A stretch of 64,000 nucleotides of DNA, taken from NCBI RefSeq assembly GCF_000143415.4, contig NW_003314264.1:4091229-4155228 (forward strand). The letters are read 5' to 3'. The notes below the pieces were generated by a model. The model made no database searches. It saw nothing but the letters and a program-made list of their open reading frames with translations, and was not told the DNA's origin. The position numbers were made by a program, and so were the translations under genes. Source of the DNA: Selaginella moellendorffii (lineage: Eukaryota > Streptophyta > Lycopodiopsida > Selaginellales > Selaginellaceae). Below, piece by piece: positions 44,676 to 54,930 of this stretch (position 1 is its first letter; each line of letters starts with the position of its first letter).

Positions 44676-45268
44676 ATGCGAGAGAATATTCCGCGAACGT
44701 TTGCCCTCGCATATGCTCCAGAATCTTGCCTTGTAGCTTATACTCTAGAATCTTGCGACACGTGTATCAATGACATTGCAACGTTTAGGCTAAATATCCA
44801 CAAAGCAATTTGGGCGGGGCGATTTTTCCAGTTCGCGCGCGAGCGCGGCAAGCGATTTGTCGGAATCGAACCCTGATTTTCAGTTTGTCTTTCTTGCCGG
44901 GGCGGCGCTCGTGGTTCCTCGCGATTGATCGATCCATCCATCGTCCATCGGCCACGAGGTCAGTTTTTTAGGTCTTCCATCCATCTGCGCCATCTTCTTG
45001 CACAGTGGAATCAAAAGGATTTCCTCTCTTTCTTTCCTTTCTTCCTTTTTTTCTCGGTCTCTTGGGATGATTAGGACAGGGTTTTACTTTTGACCGTGAT
45101 AGCACTTTCTTTTGTGGGTCGATCCATCCGTTCTACGGCACTGTTAGTCAGAAGAGAGCTAAAAAATCGTTTTTTTTTGTTCGTTGCTAGGCTGCATTCG
45201 ATCTATAGCACTGTTTAGTCAGAAGAGAGCTAAAAAATTTGTTCTTTGTTAGGCTGAAGGAGAGAAGT
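44676..45268. other. Intergenic; promoter of the serine-rich gene
   Basis: Two P1BS-type sites (GAATATTC at 44684-44691, GCATATGC at 44709-44716) lie just past the LCAA stop. A repeated block (TAGTCAGAAGAGAGCTAAAAAAT) occurs twice, near 45145 and 45213. No gene is seen. Confidence 0.5.
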
Positions 45269-46160
45269 ATGCATTCAAAGAGTCTTCTCAAGGCGGCACT
45301 CAAGCACAGGAATCTGCCACCCAACGTAATAGCAAAGCGAGAGAACGAGGTTTCTGGCGGGGAAGGCTCTGCAAACTCGCCCTCTCAACCGGCGGTGAAG
45401 AAGGCCGCCATCGCCGCTCCTCCTCCGCCTCCTCCGGTGGTCAAGAGATCCTGCCTTTGCGCGCCGACGAGCCATCCCGGATCGTTTCGCTGCCGCTTCC
45501 ACCGCTCCAGGCAGAGGCAATGGGCTGGGAGGCCTCTCAGCTCCGCGATCAAGACATTGCCGAGGCCGAGCACCAGCGAAGGCGTGTTGTCATCATCGTC
45601 CAGCACCGCCACCACCACCACCACCAGCAGCAGTAGCAAAGGGGCTGTTCTTCCTTTTAAGAAGTTCGTCCCGGTGCGAAGCAGCATTAGTGCGCATGAG
45701 ACGACGAGGCCGAGCAGGCTGAGCCGAATGGAAGTTGCTGCTTCAGTAAGTTCCAACTCTGAGACAAGTGCTTCTCGGTGAGTTTTTCCTTGTCTAGAGT
45801 TTTCTCATTATCTTTCGGATGCACATGTGTTCTTTCGAATCACGTTGGATAGTTTCTCAAGGTTGTGCGAATTGCGAATGCAGGTGTAGCACTCCCGGAA
45901 GCTGCAATTTGGATGCGACGGAGCCACAACTGGAGCAGATCGTCAAGGATGAAGGTGAGTTTTACGTTCTTTTTTCGTGTCTTGAGTTTGATCCAGAACG
46001 AGAGAATGTTATTTGTGAGATTTAGGGAGCGCCGAGAAGGTTCAGGATGTGGTTGAAATCACGAGCAATACTGCAGTCCTCGAAGACGACTACAAATGTG
46101 CCTTGCGAGTCATTCAAATCTCCCAGACCGCCTCCGAGTTTGCTACGGACCACCCAGTAA
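45269..46160 (+). CDS. Serine-rich protein with CLCAPTSHPGSFRCRFH motif
   Basis: Three exons (45269-45777, 45884-45954, 46027-46160) give 237 residues. The conserved core CLCAPTSHPGSFRCRFHR (about residues 62-79) defines a small plant serine-rich family of unknown function. The family's LKxALxH start is also present (SLLKAALKHR). Ser and Thr runs precede a basic stretch ending about residue 170, near where one in-frame reading would stop (45781). Splicing instead adds a Cys-containing tail (CSTPGSCNLDATEPQLEQI). An optional further intron at 46157 would change only the last residues. No signal or membrane segment is seen. Confidence 0.7.
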
Positions 46161-46398
46161 GAAACTGACAGCCGTGGTTTTAGCTCAACTTGTTCTCTTC
46201 ATTCTTCTTTTATCTTTCCCCTTCTCTCAGGTTGAAGTAGCCAGCTTGTGAGCTCTGATTCGTCCTTTAGTGTACATACAATCTTCATAAATACATAGGG
46301 CTTATGAAAAAGAGCATGTAGTTATTCTCAAGTTTAATCAAACAATTCATACAAATTTTTTCATACAAATTTTATTGATCGTAGTTGTGCGCACAATT

Positions 46399-46864
46399 CT
46401 ATCCGCTGTTTACGAGGGCCAGCAGCAGCGCGAGAAGAACAAGGAGGAGGCGAGTAATCTGCGTTGGATCGGGAAGCTGTGGAGCGCAAGCTAGCAGCTG
46501 ATTTATCACAGTGGTGAGCAAGGGAAGACTGGATGCACCGACAGGAGCCAGATTTCCCGAAAGTAATGCGAGCAGGATGCTCGAGAGCTGTTGCACCAGC
46601 GCCGAGATTGATCCTCCATTCACAAAGGACTGCAAGATGGGGAGCACATTCGTGGTGAGAGACTCGTCGGCTCCGCCAACTGCGAGGAGGAGATCCTGGA
46701 GGGCTGCTGTCGAGCAATTGCCTGAAGTCGGACTTGGTGCTGCCATAGTTCACACTTAAGCTAAAAGAAAAAAAGAGAGAAAAGAGCTGCAAACCTGTCT
46801 GCGCAACGGATGAATTCATCATATACACCAGAACTACAAGAACCATAGTCATTACTCGCGCCAT
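46399..46864 (-). CDS. Small secreted hydrophobic protein, paralog A
   Basis: Two exons (46864-46795, 46739-46399) give 136 residues. A signal peptide (MARVMTMVLVVLVYMMNSSV, cleavage near AQT) is followed by APSPTSGNCSTAALQDLLL, GGADESLTTNVLPILQSF and a strongly hydrophobic, Leu-rich second half. That half ends in ITRLLLVLLALLLALVNSG. Only two Cys remain in the mature part (NCS and LLACA). A hydrophobic C-terminus behind a signal peptide is compatible with a GPI-anchor signal or an amphipathic helix bundle. I do not recognise the family. Paralog B lies 1.4 kb away on the same strand, with the same intron position and an exon 2 of identical length. Confidence 0.75.
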
Positions 46865-47259
46865 TTGGGGTTGATGTTGGAGCAATCCGAGCAGCAATTT
46901 ATATAGAGCTCCTTTCAAGATTCTTGCTTGTTATGGACACCAGTGTTGAATGGATGAGTGTACTGCTCACTTGCAGCAGCAGCTCATCTAATAGTTTCCC
47001 AATTTCAGAACGAGATTCTCAAAGGCTCGAAGTATGAGAAGGAAGCTTTCTTCTGTGCATGCCATCTTTGAGAATACACTAGGATATTGAAGTTTACTAA
47101 TGAAATAGTTAATTTAGATATTGTATACATTTAATTATATTATTTCGTGATAGAACACTCATCCATTTGACGGACTTCTGGATGTTTGGAATCAAGCAAC
47201 TTATATTAGAGCACTCAAACGCTTCTCTTTCTTTTCGTGCGTGACTCGAGATTTTGAAA
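46865..47259. other. Promoter of paralog A; otherwise empty
   Basis: About 395 bp upstream of paralog A. It is AT-rich towards 47100-47160. No gene or clear motif was noticed. Confidence 0.4.
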
Positions 47260-47475
47260 AGCTTTCTGTGGCAGTAGCAAGCCTGAGTTCAGGAAATTGC
47301 TTGACGGCAGCTCTCCAGTGGCGGAGCTGATGAGCCCCTCACTAAGCTTCTTGCTTACATTCCTTTTTGGGAGGTTTGGCTCCTAGTGTTCCCTTGATCA
47401 CTACTGCTGTAAATCAGTTGCTAGCTTCATTGCGGATCCAACACAAATTGCTCGCCTCCTTATTCTTTTTGCAAG
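47260..47475 (+). pseudogene. Broken third copy of the secreted hydrophobic family
   Basis: On the plus strand, blocks match exon 2 of paralog B: TCAGGAAATTGCTTGACGGC (SGNCSTAA region), GGGAGGTTTGGCTCCTAGTG (GGLAPV region, now with an in-frame stop), TGATCACTACTGCTGTAAAT, and GCGGATC with ACAAATTGCTCGCCTCCTTA. The middle third of the exon is missing and no start exon is seen. Its orientation is opposite to the two intact copies. Confidence 0.75.
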
Positions 47476-47759
47476 AGCAGAGAGAGTTATAACACTTCTC
47501 CATAAATATTTTATCTAGATTTACGTTGGGGCAGCTTTATTGATTTGCTTGTGTACTGTGGACTTCTAGTTCTGCAAAATCTAATCATTTAGTTGTTGTG
47601 TATCTACCAGTTTAGTTTAGCCATGAGTTTTTCTCATGGTAAAATACATATCTTCTTCAACAAAAACTTGGGAAATTTTTGATGTGATATCTACCTTTGA
47701 TGTTACTTCAATAAGGGTAAAATATATTAGGCATTAAACTTTACATGTTTTGGATAATT

Positions 47760-48269
47760 TTATCCGCTCTTTACGATGGCCAGCAGCAGAGCAAGAAGAA
47801 CAATTACGAGGCGAGTAATCTGTGTTAGATCCGCAATCCGTGAAGCACAAGCTAGCAGCTGCTTTACAGCAGTGGTGATCAAAGGAACACTGGATGGACT
47901 GACAGGAGCCAAACCTCCTAACAGGAATGCAAGCAGGAAGCTTAACAGCTGTTTCAACAACGCAGCTATTGATCCTCCATTCAGGAAGCTCTGCAAGATG
48001 GGGAGCACATTCATAGTGAGGGACTCATCAGCTCCGCCGGCCATGAGAAGGAGATCTTGGAGGGCTGCTGTCGAACAATTGCCTGAACTTGAACTTGGTG
48101 CTGCCATAGTCAACCCTTTTCAAAATCTCGCCGAGTTGCGACAAACAGAAGGAAAAGCGAATTGTTTGAGTAGCAAACCTGGGCTCGTCCCAGCAGCAGA
48201 TGAATCGACCATACACATCAGAGTTACAAGAGCCAGTGTTGACAAGAATACTGGGGAAAAGAGCGCCAT
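47760..48269 (-). CDS. Small secreted hydrophobic protein, paralog B
   Basis: Two exons (48269-48179, 48100-47760) give 143 residues. The signal peptide (MALFSPVFLSTLALVTLMCM) differs from paralog A, but the mature part is closely similar: SSGNCSTAALQDLLLMAGGA, LTMNVLPILQSFLNGGSI, LAPVSPSSVPLITTAVKQLL, and ACASRIADLTQITRLVIVLL. Exon 2 is 341 bp in both genes, and the acceptor lies in an identical CTATGGCAG|CACCAAGT context. Conservation of the mature domain against a divergent signal peptide argues for selection on the secreted product. Function is unknown. Confidence 0.75.
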
Positions 48270-48492
48270 TGCTTGGGTTTAGATGTTTGGAGCGATCAAG
48301 CAATTTATACTAGGCACGCTGCTGTGAGAGAGTGTTAAGTTGCCAAACACGTTGAAATAATTGGTTTGAAAGGTAGGTTTATCTTAATGTAATTAGTTTT
48401 TACAACCCCGTTTCTTTAAGCGCGGTTGAGTGAAAATTAGGGCAACAGTTCTTCTCCCTTTTGTTTGCCTTGTGGTTTCCATTTTGGCGAGA

Positions 48493-49478
48493 ATGAGCAG
48501 GAAGCCCGGGGATTGGGACTGCCCCTTCTGCGACCATCTCAATTTCAGCCGCCGCGATTCCTGCCAGCGCTGCGGCGAGCCACGCCCCATGTCCGAGCGC
48601 CCCCGCGATGTGGAGTTCATCGGCAACAGCAGCGGCGGCGGCGGCGGCGGCGGCGGCATGCGGGGTGGATCTTACGGCTTTGGCGGCGGCGGGGGCGGCG
48701 GCCGCTCCTCCATGGCCGGATTCCCGGCCGAGGATGTGAGGCCCGGGGATTGGTACTGCGTCGAGTGCAATGCGCACAATTTCGCGAGCAGGACGGGGTG
48801 CTACAAGTGTGGCGCGTTCCGCGACCACGACGGCGAAGTGGGCATCGATCGCAGGTTCGATCCTTCCTCGGACCGCCGAGACTCGTCCTTCTCATCCAGG
48901 AGGTATTTTACCTCGCCTTCTTCCTCGGCCTCCTCGTATGCTAGCGCCGGTGCCGGGGGTGGTGGTGGCGGCGGCGGCTTTGGCAGGTCCGTGTGGAAGT
49001 CGGGGGACTGGATATGCCCGAGGTACTTCTCTTCACAAAACTCTCTTTTGCCAGGATTCTTTATCTTTCGAGAGAAAGGTTCTCCTTTTTCTCTCTCTCT
49101 TCTTTTTCTCTTTGCTACAGTTTCTTTGTTTCTCCGTTTTGTTTGGCTATGGAACTGGCATTTTCTTTCGTGAATTGATGCTTCAATGGAGGCTGACAAG
49201 GTTTTCTTTGGATTTTGCCAGAACCGGCTGCAAAGAGCACAACTTCGCCAACAGGGTCGAGTGCTTTAGGTGCAATGCTCGTCGCGAGCCAGGTGAGTTG
49301 GAAAAAAAACCGACTTTGTTTCTTTTCTCTTGTCGTTGCTGATGGATCCCTCGTCTCGTACAGGCATGTAAATTTGATAACAATTCCAACACGGATGTGA
49401 TTTGTCCCGGCAGCCGCATTTGTGTCTCTCTCGTCCAGCATCGAGAAGAAGGTGAAACTCCGTTACCAAGAAGACTAG
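48493..49478 (+). CDS. RanBP2-type zinc-finger protein (three fingers)
   Basis: Three exons (48493-49022, 49222-49292, 49414-49478) give 221 residues. Three zinc fingers of the W-x-C-x2-C-x10-C-x2-C type are seen: GDWDCPFCDHLNFSRRDSCQ with RC, GDWYCVECNAHNFASRTGCY with KC, and GDWICPRTGCKEHNFANRVE with CFRC across the first intron. Gly-rich linkers separate them. This arrangement matches the plant ZRANB2/TAF15-like group that binds single-stranded RNA (GGU-type sites) in the nucleus. The last exon is short, and its TAG overlaps the stop codon of the convergent FtsHi gene. The fingers are certain; the last exon is likely. Confidence 0.85.
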
Positions 49479-52400
49479 AGGTAATAGTAGTCGCTGAGCA
49501 TGACCCTTTGCTGGAGATCATCCTCGTAAAACCTCCTCCCCTCCTCAGTCTCTAGCAGCTTGTCCAGGTTCTCTTTGTTCTGTTTTATTCTTTTGTCCAT
49601 GTACTCCCAGGCTTCGTCGCGCACGCGTTGGACCTGGGAGAGACAAGAAATATATATCAGCTTGTGATTGATCAACACGAGTATCTCGAGTACCTGTCGT
49701 GGCTTTGGCGCACCGAATGTTGCGTATCCAACATTTCCAGGATAATAACTTGCTCTTCCAGGAAGAGAAGCGCCATAAATCCCCCAACGGCCTTCATAAA
49801 TAAGCGCACCGTATTCGTCCACTGGATAAACAACAGGCTGCAATCCAATCCAAATAGTGATTATCCAGAAGAAAAAAGAAGAAAAAACAAACTTCTCGTA
49901 CCTGGGGAATTCGTGGTGATTTGTTGAAAACCTCCCACATCTCTGCAGCTTGAAGCTCTGTTTTCTCCATAAGTCGGTCTACGAAAAGAACCGACTTGCG
50001 AGCTTGAGCAAGAAAGAAAACATAAAATAGTAAGGAAATGCATTACCTGCCATGGTTTCTAGAGCAGACCGATACTCCAAGAGCACCGACGTGCACTTCT
50101 CAACGGCGTATCTCATGTATTCATCTCGTAGCGCTTGAATTTTTGGATTCAGCTGCAAGAAGTTCTCCGTTGTTAGGCCATGATTAGAGCAAGCGGGTCC
50201 TCTTACATGAACCAGGACGTCCTTTCTCGTCTTGTAGTATGTCTTGCCCAAGGCAGTGAACCCCGTCTGAAAGATTAGCCGATCAATGAGAGCTCCAGCT
50301 TGGCCAAGGAAAGATCCTGATAACCAAGAGGTATTGTCTCTGCCAAAAATCAGCTCTTCTACAATTCTGGCTGCGGGTTCATCAAAGTGAGCAATAAATT
50401 TGATGGACGAATGGAAGGAAACTTACGAGCACATAGTCGGACAGCAGCATCTACATACTCTTGCTTCTTTGAGTAAACAAAATCCGGGGGCTCTGCGTAT
50501 TGCATGTTAACAGTGGTATCCATTTTACGGATGTTAGTCTGAAGCATAAAAAGAAACATTATTCCTGGAGATAAAACGGCAATATACCTTTATGAATGGA
50601 GTATGAGGATTCGGGAAGTAGCAGTCTAGTACAGCAACAGCAGCTTCCCGATACGCTAACCTAGTGCGAGCTTCGCCAGTTTGATCTAGCACGTCTTCCT
50701 GGCCAGTAGCAAAAGACCCTCCTTGCTGCAGGAGAAAAGAATTCAGCACGGCAACTAAAATGCTCGTGGCAGGAAACGTACTCTACTTATTGCTTCTTCG
50801 AGTTCCGCTTTTTCAATGAATTCCTTGTCATGCCGTATTGCTAGAATGACTGCCTCGTTTCTGTAAGACTAGAAAGAGTGAGAACACAAGTGGCTGTGCA
50901 ATCTTACAGAATATTAGCTAGTTCCGCTCCACTAAAACGGTTGGTCAATTTGGTAATATCTTTCAGCAATCTGAGCTTCTCTTCCTCCGATTTAAACGGT
51001 TTGTTTTTAGCATGAACCTGATGCACGAACAGTAAGTAGCGATGGATGAAACTTGGCGAGAAAAGTAAACCTTTAAAATTTCTAATCTTCCTGCTTCTGA
51101 AGGAAGCCCCACTGCCATGATTTTGTCAAACCGTCCTTTTCTCAGGAGAGCTGCATCAAGCATATCAAGCCTGTTAGTCGCTCCGATGACCAGCACCTGG
51201 ACAAACATTTGTAATCAGTGCCGGATTCAAAACTGCAAGTAACGTAAGATACGCACTCTTGATGACGTGAGGCCGCTCTGAAATCCATCAAGCTCGGTTA
51301 GCATTTGTATAAGGCCCTGCTCACGCTCCCTACCTCCCTGCACTTCAAGAGTGAATAACTCATCAAGTAATAGAAGACGGCATACGTACCCCTCCAACAT
51401 CATAGTTTCCACGCTTTCCACCAATAGCATCAATTTCATCAATGAAAATGATTGATGGAGCAAAGTTTCTTGCTCTGGAGAACAGATCTTGCACACGAGC
51501 TGCGGCAACCCCGGCATACATCTAGAGTGTGACCGCAAGTTTCGGTTAACAAGACATGATACGAAATATATGGAAAGCTTACCTCAACGAACTCGGCACC
51601 ACCAACAGAAAAGAACGGTAGTCCAGCCTCGCCAGCAATTGCTCTAGCTAACAATGTCTTGCCAGTCCCTGGAGGCCCATGCAGCAGCACGCCTTTGGGA
51701 ACATAGACCGTAGGATCTTCTTTGCTTTCCTTGAGCAACTTCACAACTTCTTGAAGCTCAGCCTTGATATAATCCTGTCCGGCAAAGTCGTCAAAAGTTA
51801 CGCCTGTTTTCTCCTCGGCCGAGAGAAATCTTGCTCTGGAAATTCAAAGAAAGACTACTAGATTAGAACCAAAAGATTCACTGCTTGATTTACCTGCTCT
51901 CACCAAGTGCGCCAAGCACGTAGTTACCAGCCGTGAGATCGCGCTCTACATTCCATCCGCGATCTAAAGGATCTCTAAACCTGGTGAAGTAAGACAAGGA
52001 CCACTTGAGAAAGAAAAAGACTGATGCTGCCAGTGCCACCCGCATTCCCCACACGGTGACGATTTTAGCCTGTGGATAGAGCTGGTTCGCTATGGTGTTC
52101 GTCTTGATCACTTTTATGTCCTTGAGCTGCGGATGGAGAAGCTTCCAAACATCGCTCATGCAATCACCCGGCATTTTGTCAACCCAGTGGCGCCTGTAGA
52201 CGACGGGCCTTTGCTCTACGACTGTCACTCCATCTTTGACAACAAGCTTTCGAGCAGGCTCGTCGGCGGCCTTTCCATCCACAAAATGTGGCAGTAGAAC
52301 TGGCGAAATGAAAAGCTTGCAAGTAAGCCAAGTGAAGAGAAACAATGCTACGCAAACACTTACCAGCAATGTGCTGCCCGTAATTCGCGTACTCGACGTA

Positions 52401-52961
52401 CTCCACCTTTCCTGCTTCCAAGAGCTTCCAGAATTTGCTAAAAGCAATGTTTTGCCCGGGCTCGGGATCCAAGTGTGTTCCCCTGAGAGCGCCTGAGAGC
52501 CGCTTGTGAAAAGTTCTCCATAACTCGAGCTGTTCTTGTTCGCGGTCGATCTGAAGTGCTACTTTCCTGTCCATTTCCAGCTGCTTGTCAATCCTTTCCT
52601 TCTCTCCCTCGGATACTTTCTAAGAAACACACAAAAAGAAACCAGAGCTAAGTATACAGAGTCTTGTGAGAAAAAAATTTAATACCTTGAAGATTTCTTG
52701 CAATCTCTCCTGTCCATCGACCGCGTTTTGAGGCTCTGCCAGCGGCTTAGAACTCAGATTCTGGCCCAGCCAGGCCATTTTGCCAGCCGCATTCTTCATC
52801 GCAAGCCCCTCTTTCTTGAGGGGCATCAAATGCCCTCTCCCAACGGGCAATTGCTCTGCCATACCTCGACACAGCAGCGCATTTGGCACCGAAAATCTCC
52901 GGATCGCATCGACGCTCCTCCGCCCGTCATGGCGCATCCGCCACAGGCAGTAGTCGCCCAT
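49475..52961 (-). CDS. FTSHI4: FtsHi4-like inactive FtsH protease homologue (plastid AAA-ATPase)
   Basis: About sixteen exons. N-terminal landmarks are a basic leader ([16 protein letters not shown]), a Glu-rich helix and a transmembrane segment ([12 protein letters not shown]). The AAA domain follows: Walker A GPPGTGKT, Walker [13 protein letters not shown], and arginine-finger region [12 protein letters not shown]. Where active FtsH has the zinc motif HEXXH, this protein reads [16 protein letters not shown], so it cannot be a metalloprotease. FtsHi proteins form an inner-envelope motor complex with Ycf2 and NAD-MDH that drives preprotein import. [10 protein letters not shown] and the C-terminal [16 protein letters not shown] region point to the FtsHi4 branch. 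It is divergent with bL20 (72 bp between starts) and overlaps the zinc-finger gene at its stop codon. Confidence 0.88.
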
Positions 52962-52991
52962 GGCTCTAAAACCTTATCCCCATTTGAAATG

Positions 52992-53018
52992 TTTAGGGTT
53001 CTTGAGCTAGGGTTTTAG
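52992..53018 (+). promoter_or_regulatory. Two telobox-like elements in a bidirectional promoter
   Basis: TTTAGGGTT at 52992-53000 and TAGGGTTTTAG at 53008-53018 lie in the 72 bp between the FtsHi4-like and bL20 start codons. Teloboxes near the transcription start are characteristic of plant ribosomal-protein genes. Confidence 0.55.
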
Positions 53019-53033
53019 CGAAAGAGGAGAGCA

Positions 53034-53454
53034 ATGCACAAGGACACGATCTTGAAGCTTGCCAGGGGATTCCGGGGCCGCGCCAAGAACTGCATCCGAA
53101 TCGCCCGCGAGCGCGTCGAGAAGGCGCTGCAGTATGCGTATCGCGATCGGCGCAGCAAAAAGAGGGACATGCGCAGCCTGTGGATCATGAGGATCAATGC
53201 GGGCGCGCGGATCTATGGGGTAAGCTCTCACATTCTCGTTTTGAGAGATTTTTTCGAGAGATTCATCGCTGGTCTCGCAGCTGAGGTACAGTAATTTCAT
53301 GCACGGCCTCAATCGCGAGAACATCCAGCTCAATCGCAAGGTTCTTTCCGAGATCGCGATGAACGAGCCCTACTCCTTCAAATGCTTGGCGGATATCAGC
53401 GATCAAGCCATCAAGGCCAAGGCCGCCGCTGCCAGGCCCAAGCTTGTCCCTTGA
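53034..53454 (+). CDS. Ribosomal protein bL20, organellar (probably mitochondrial)
   Basis: Two exons (53034-53219 and 53281-53454) give 119 residues, the usual length. Landmarks: [54 protein letters not shown] and, after the intron, [20 protein letters not shown]. bL20 is an early-binding large-subunit protein needed for 50S-type assembly. Plastids of plants usually encode their own rpl20, so a nuclear copy without an obvious transit peptide is most likely mitochondrial. Membrin follows after only 83 bp. Confidence 0.93.
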
Positions 53455-53537
53455 GAAAAAAAAAAAAAGGAAAACGAACTAGGCCTATTTGGCCCCAAGA
53501 ATTTTAGGGTTCTTCGTCTTCTCCAGGGTTTGGATCG

Positions 53538-54399
53538 ATGAGTGGCGGTACGCTATCGGATGTCTACCAGCAAGCTCGCGTCTCCCTCTTCAAAGTACGC
53601 GATGGTTTGGAGAGGCTAGAGCGCTTAGAATGCTCCACCAGTAGCAGTAGCAGTAGCCCCCGCGATGGGACTCTCTCCGGATCCGAGATCACCCAGTCAG
53701 TGAAGCGTGATCTAGGCCAACTCCAGAAGTATAGCGAGGAACTCGATCAACTGTGGCGGCTCCAGCTCCAAAAATCTCAGCGAGACTTGTGGAAACGGTG
53801 AGTTTTAGATCTCTTTCTTGGTTTGTACTTGATCTTGCTGTGGATCGATAGGAAAGTAGAACAGGTCCTTGAGGAAGCTGATTCCTTGAGGCTTGGACTG
53901 GAAAAGTATCTTGGTCGCCAGCATCGACGTCAGATAGAGGCACAAGAGCGAGCGGATCTTTTCAGGAGAATGGTTGGCCTTTTGATTCCTTTCATCTATA
54001 AACTCGTTTGGTGGCTTTCTTAGAATGGAGACTCGGCACAAGTGCTCCAAATCTTTGACGATGAGCAGCAAGCTATGCGATCCTTGCAACGCTCGTCCAA
54101 TATGCTCGAGGAAGCCATGGCCGCTGGAGTGGCAGTTCTTTCGAAGTATAGTGTCCAGCGTGACCGTTTAAAGGTAAGCGCACGTTTTTGGACTTCGAGA
54201 GAAGCGTGTAAATAATTGTTGGCGTGTGTTGTCGCAGAGTGCTCAGCGTAAGGCATTGGACATTCTCACAACGGTGGGATTATCCAACGCTGTTTTGAGA
54301 GTTATAGAGAAGAGACATCGCATTGACAAGTGGATATCCTACACGGGAATGATCGTAACGATTGTTGTGGTCATTGCGGTGTGGATGTGGGTACGCTGA
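53538..54399 (+). CDS. MEMB11: Membrin-type Golgi Qb-SNARE (MEMB11-like)
   Basis: Four exons (53538-53797, 53852-53972, 54024-54173, 54238-54399) give 230 residues. An N-terminal helical region (SDVYQQARVSLFKVRDGLER) is followed by a Habc-like helix. The Qb-SNARE helix LDILTTVGLSNAVLRVIEKR precedes one C-terminal transmembrane anchor (WISYTGMIVTIVVVIAVWMW). Membrins act in ER-Golgi and intra-Golgi fusion with SYP31, BET11 and SEC22. The codons for the final Val-Arg-stop can be read straight on (GTACGCTGA) or after an optional intron ending at 54492 (GTGCGATAA), giving the same protein either way. Confidence 0.9.
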
Positions 54400-54930
54400 G
54401 CCGATAATATACGAGGGTGCCATTTATAATACTCCTTGTTTTTTCTTCTCAAAGGTTTCTTTGTTTTGTTTGTTTGGTTTTGTCACTTCTAGGTGCGATA
54501 ATAAGATGGCTCCATTAAGACGTCGATATGAAAGTGCAGTATCCATCGAGGTAAAGTCGTCTCGACGATGAATCAGTTTTATCTATCCAGGCTAACTAAA
54601 GTTTTGTAGGACAAGTCCTTGCCAGATGGAGATGGCCAGGAGCATTAAATTGAAACTCGGCAGTCATCGTCGAGAACAAACTTGTGGGGAGCTGGCTTCT
54701 AATAATCTCGTGGCCCATTTCACTGAGATGTGAGGTCCATCGTGGTTACAGCGAAAGCTGGCCGAACGGACTTCACTCCGTGGGTTGCGAAGTCTTTGAA
54801 ACCGTGGGGACCGGTGCTGCCACTGCCATAATTTCGAACGAATGGTCGGGTGGCTTTCATCTGAGAAGTTTTCTCAGCGAGAACAGTGATAGCAGCAAAA
54901 GTGATTGGAACAGGCAGGTTCATTATCACC
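54400..54930. other. Membrin 3' region
   Basis: Possible spliced 3' UTR: donor at 54390, acceptor near 54491, and a second intron at about 54550-54609. A 28-codon ORF (MAPLRRRYESAV...) spans the second intron. No other gene is seen. Confidence 0.4.
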
